From NCBI RefSeq assembly GCF_002127655.1, contig NZ_NEHB01000003.1, forward strand, positions 83,047 to 147,046: 64,000 bases of DNA, given 5' to 3'. Positions 62,235 to 64,000 of this stretch are shown piece after piece; position 1 is the stretch's first letter, and each line of letters opens with the position of its first letter. Origin of the DNA: Janthinobacterium sp. GW456P (lineage in GTDB: Bacteria > Pseudomonadota > Gammaproteobacteria > Burkholderiales > Burkholderiaceae_D). Below the pieces are notes generated by a model. It made no database searches. It saw nothing but the letters and a program-made list of their open reading frames with translations, and was not told the DNA's origin. The position numbers and the translations under genes are program-made.

Positions 62235-62888
62235 TCAGGCCGCCGGCGGCGGCTGGAAGGCGCAAAAGCCGGGCCACTGCTCGCGGCTGTCGCACACTTT
62301 CAGACAGCCTTGATTGCCCTTGAACGTGGCGACGGCCTTGATGGGAAAGCCATAGATTGGCGTGGTGGCCAGGAAGGCGGACGGGCAGCTGTGCTCGGTG
62401 CTGAAGCGGAAAGTGATGGCTTCGCGGCGGCCCTTGCGCGCAAAGCTCAGCATGAAGCTTTCGTTGCTGTTCCACTGCGCCTTGCCCGGCACGCGGAAGC
62501 GGTAGCGCGGGCTGCCCGGGCCTTCGATGCGCTGGCCGAAGACGCGGCTGCTGGCCGTGGCCGTCTCGACCTTGGCGATCGGATAGGGCACGGCGAACAT
62601 ATACGTGCCCGCGAACCCCTGGTCGAAGCCAAGTCCCTTCTGGTAAAACGGCACGACGATATGCGGCGCGCCCGCGTATTCGACGCTGTTGCGTGACGTC
62701 GTGCGCGACGTCAGCTTGTCGTCGGGCGCCTGCCCGAAGAACACATCCAGTTCCAGCAAGGCTTGTTGCTTGTCAATATCTTGCGTCAAATAATCCTTGG
62801 GGAACAGCTCGCCATGCACGCAGCCGGCCAGCAGCGCTGCGGCGCAGCAGCCGGCGATGAGTTTAGCGACGAGTTTGGCGATATTCAT
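62235..62888 (-). CDS. Uncharacterised lipoprotein
   Basis: 217 residues from the ATG at 62888. Lipobox LAGC (Cys about 21). No family recognised. The mature part has strand-rich segments (PHIVVPFYQKGLGFDQGFAG then YMFAVPYPIAKV) and Cys near the end (CLKVCDSREQWPGFCAF). Its start overlaps the stop of the upstream gene (ATGA), so they are co-expressed. The following operon (61964 down) is separated by 270 bp that carry no gene. Confidence 0.7.
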   Translation of the reverse strand: MNIAKLVAKLIAGCCAAALLAGCVHGELFPKDYLTQDIDKQQALLELDVFFGQAPDDKLTSRTTSRNSVEYAGAPHIVVPFYQKGLGFDQGFAGTYMFAVPYPIAKVETATASSRVFGQRIEGPGSPRYRFRVPGKAQWNSNESFMLSFARKGRREAITFRFSTEHSCPSAFLATTPIYGFPIKAVATFKGNQGCLKVCDSREQWPGFCAFQPPPAA

Positions 62889-63739
62889 GGCTGTTTTCCT
62901 TCCGGCGGCGCGGAACTGAGACCCAAGCCCGTCACTTGCCAGCCGCCCTTGCCTTCTTTCCATTGAAATTGCTGGCCGAACCAGGCCAGTTCCAGCTCGC
63001 GCCGGATGCGGTTTGAATCCGTGCGGCCCTGGCGCGCCTTGATGGCGGCGCCCGCCTGAGCGGAAGCGGCATCCGACAAGGGCTTCAGCCACCTTTGATA
63101 CGTGTCTGGCGGCAAAGCCAGCACGCCGGCCACGCCGTCGTCGCGCGTGGCGACGATGATCCCCACCTTCGTCAGCGCATTCGTCAAATACGCGCCGCGC
63201 CGCCCGTCGGGTGAGACGGACACCAGCATGGCGGGCGCGTAATCGCCGGTGACGCCGCCGGGCACGTCAAACCACAGCAGCTCGCCCGTGCGCGTGTCGA
63301 GCGCGCGGCCATCGCGGGCAAACAGCAGCATTTCGGGATTGCCCGGCTGCGGCACGCCCCATTCCGGGTCGCGCTCCGTGCGCACCATATTGTCGCGCTG
63401 CAGGGGGCTGATGGGGCGCATCAGCGGTTCGCCATTCTGCACGCCAATGAGGATGGTGCCCTGGCCCGTATAGCCCTTGGTGAATGCCAGCAGCATCGGC
63501 TGACCCTCGCGCCTGGCCGCCAAGGGGCGCACTTCCACCACTTCGCGCGCGCCGCCGGGCCAATAGCCGTGCTGGCGGAAAGACAAGGTGACGAGCGCGT
63601 CGTGGCGATTACGCGTGACGACGAAGTCGCCGTATTGCCGCATCACCGGCACGTAGGATGTTTGCGCCTGCGCGGCGGGCACGATGACGGCGGCCAGGGT
63701 GGCGGCGGCCGCCAGGCGGTGTAAAGAAAAGAACGGCAT
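62885..63739 (-). CDS. Uncharacterised secreted protein
   Basis: 284 residues with a signal peptide (LAAAATLAAVIVPAAQAQ). No family recognised; the mature part is beta-rich and reads like a small propeller or repeat unit (GDFVVTRNRHDALVTLSFRQ; MLLFARDGRALDTRTGELLWFD; VSPDGRRGAYLTNA). It shares an operon with the lipoprotein that follows (4-bp overlap). No enzymatic motif seen. Confidence 0.68.
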   Translation of the reverse strand: MPFFSLHRLAAAATLAAVIVPAAQAQTSYVPVMRQYGDFVVTRNRHDALVTLSFRQHGYWPGGAREVVEVRPLAARREGQPMLLAFTKGYTGQGTILIGVQNGEPLMRPISPLQRDNMVRTERDPEWGVPQPGNPEMLLFARDGRALDTRTGELLWFDVPGGVTGDYAPAMLVSVSPDGRRGAYLTNALTKVGIIVATRDDGVAGVLALPPDTYQRWLKPLSDAASAQAGAAIKARQGRTDSNRIRRELELAWFGQQFQWKEGKGGWQVTGLGLSSAPPEGKQP

Positions 63740-63820
63740 GACATCCTGAAAGGGTCGCAGCGGGCGAAGAACCGCGATGATAAACGATTCATCGCCAGCA
63801 ACACTGTCCGATAGGAAACA

Positions 63821-64000
63821 TCAACGGCGCTGGATTTCGATCAGCTCGATCTCGAACAGCTTGGGCCACAATTTTCCCGTGACAAACAAGCGCTTGCCGC
63901 GCCCATCCCAGGCGATGCCGTTAAGCACGGCGTCGGGATTGGCCGTGCCCCGCTGCTCGGGCGGCAGCAAGCCCGTCAGGTCGATCCAGCCGACAACCTT
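63821..64000 (-). CDS. Glutaminyl-peptide cyclotransferase, C-terminal part
   Basis: Partial: the last 59 codons, cut by the window end. The sequence ends with the family-type blocks [32 protein letters not shown] and [12 protein letters not shown]. This family (beta-propeller type, as in plants and some bacteria) turns N-terminal Gln into pyroglutamate. Most of the protein, including its start, lies outside the window. Confidence 0.86.
   Translation of the reverse strand, partial: KVVGWIDLTGLLPPEQRGTANPDAVLNGIAWDGRGKRLFVTGKLWPKLFEIELIEIQRR

Overview
The window is GC-rich DNA of betaproteobacterial character. The codon usage, the lipoproteins, and the mix of LodA-type oxidase, DUF2061, DUF4142, chitinase and multihaem cytochrome genes suggest the Oxalobacteraceae, probably a Janthinobacterium- or Duganella-like chromosome. 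That taxonomic call is inference. No rRNA, tRNA, CRISPR array or intact insertion sequence was seen. A 28-bp dif-like site lies at 21377-21404 in a gene-poor stretch. FtsK-orienting octamers (GGGNAGGG) point towards it from both sides, so the window appears to span the replication terminus.

Left part, 1-20.8 kb. It opens with a Cd/Zn/Pb efflux P-type ATPase and its divergent MerR regulator around a classic 19-bp-spacer promoter. Next come a chemoreceptor and a small Cache protein, several small secreted or hypothetical proteins, and a MerR/SUKH pair beside a short-chain dehydrogenase. An NRAMP-like transporter follows, then a five-haem cytochrome that fuses a triheme dehydrogenase-type module to a TsdA-like thiosulfate dehydrogenase module. 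A LysR regulator stands divergent from an amidase. The block ends with a TetR regulator and its palindromic operator, a GH18 chitinase lipoprotein with a Pro-Thr linker, and an M28 peptidase lipoprotein.

Terminus region, 20.8-22.3 kb. It holds the dif site and a decayed GNAT acetyltransferase, and otherwise no supportable gene.

Middle part, 22.3-49.9 kb. arsH stands divergent from an adhP-type alcohol dehydrogenase. A Fur-box-controlled FTR1 iron permease with a built-in cytochrome c domain follows. A TetR regulator and an SDR/quinone-oxidoreductase pair share matching operators. A signalling operon links a periplasmic amino-acid-type binding protein to a hybrid histidine kinase and a REC-PAS-GGDEF-EAL-REC protein. 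Then come a DASS anion symporter, a LodA/LodB-type quinoprotein oxidase pair, ferredoxin-NADP reductase, a phosphoethanolamine transferase, a DJ-1/PfpI protein, a serine hydrolase, and a two-gene pair with an Imm33-like member.

Right part, 50-64 kb. The most interesting locus is at 50.1-56.0 kb. Three paralogous peptides of about 63 residues share a leader and end in cysteine. They are followed by a translationally coupled operon of an ATP-grasp ligase of graspetide (MvdC/MvdD) type, a ClpP-fold SDH-type serine protease, MauE-like and MauD-like thiol-redox proteins and an ABC exporter. It reads as an undescribed or little-described RiPP pathway. A second peptide-modification-like locus at 58.1-62.0 kb encodes a DUF692/MNIO enzyme, a DUF2063 partner and a 674-residue ferritin-like protein with a cysteine-rich tail. 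The window ends inside a glutaminyl-peptide cyclotransferase gene.
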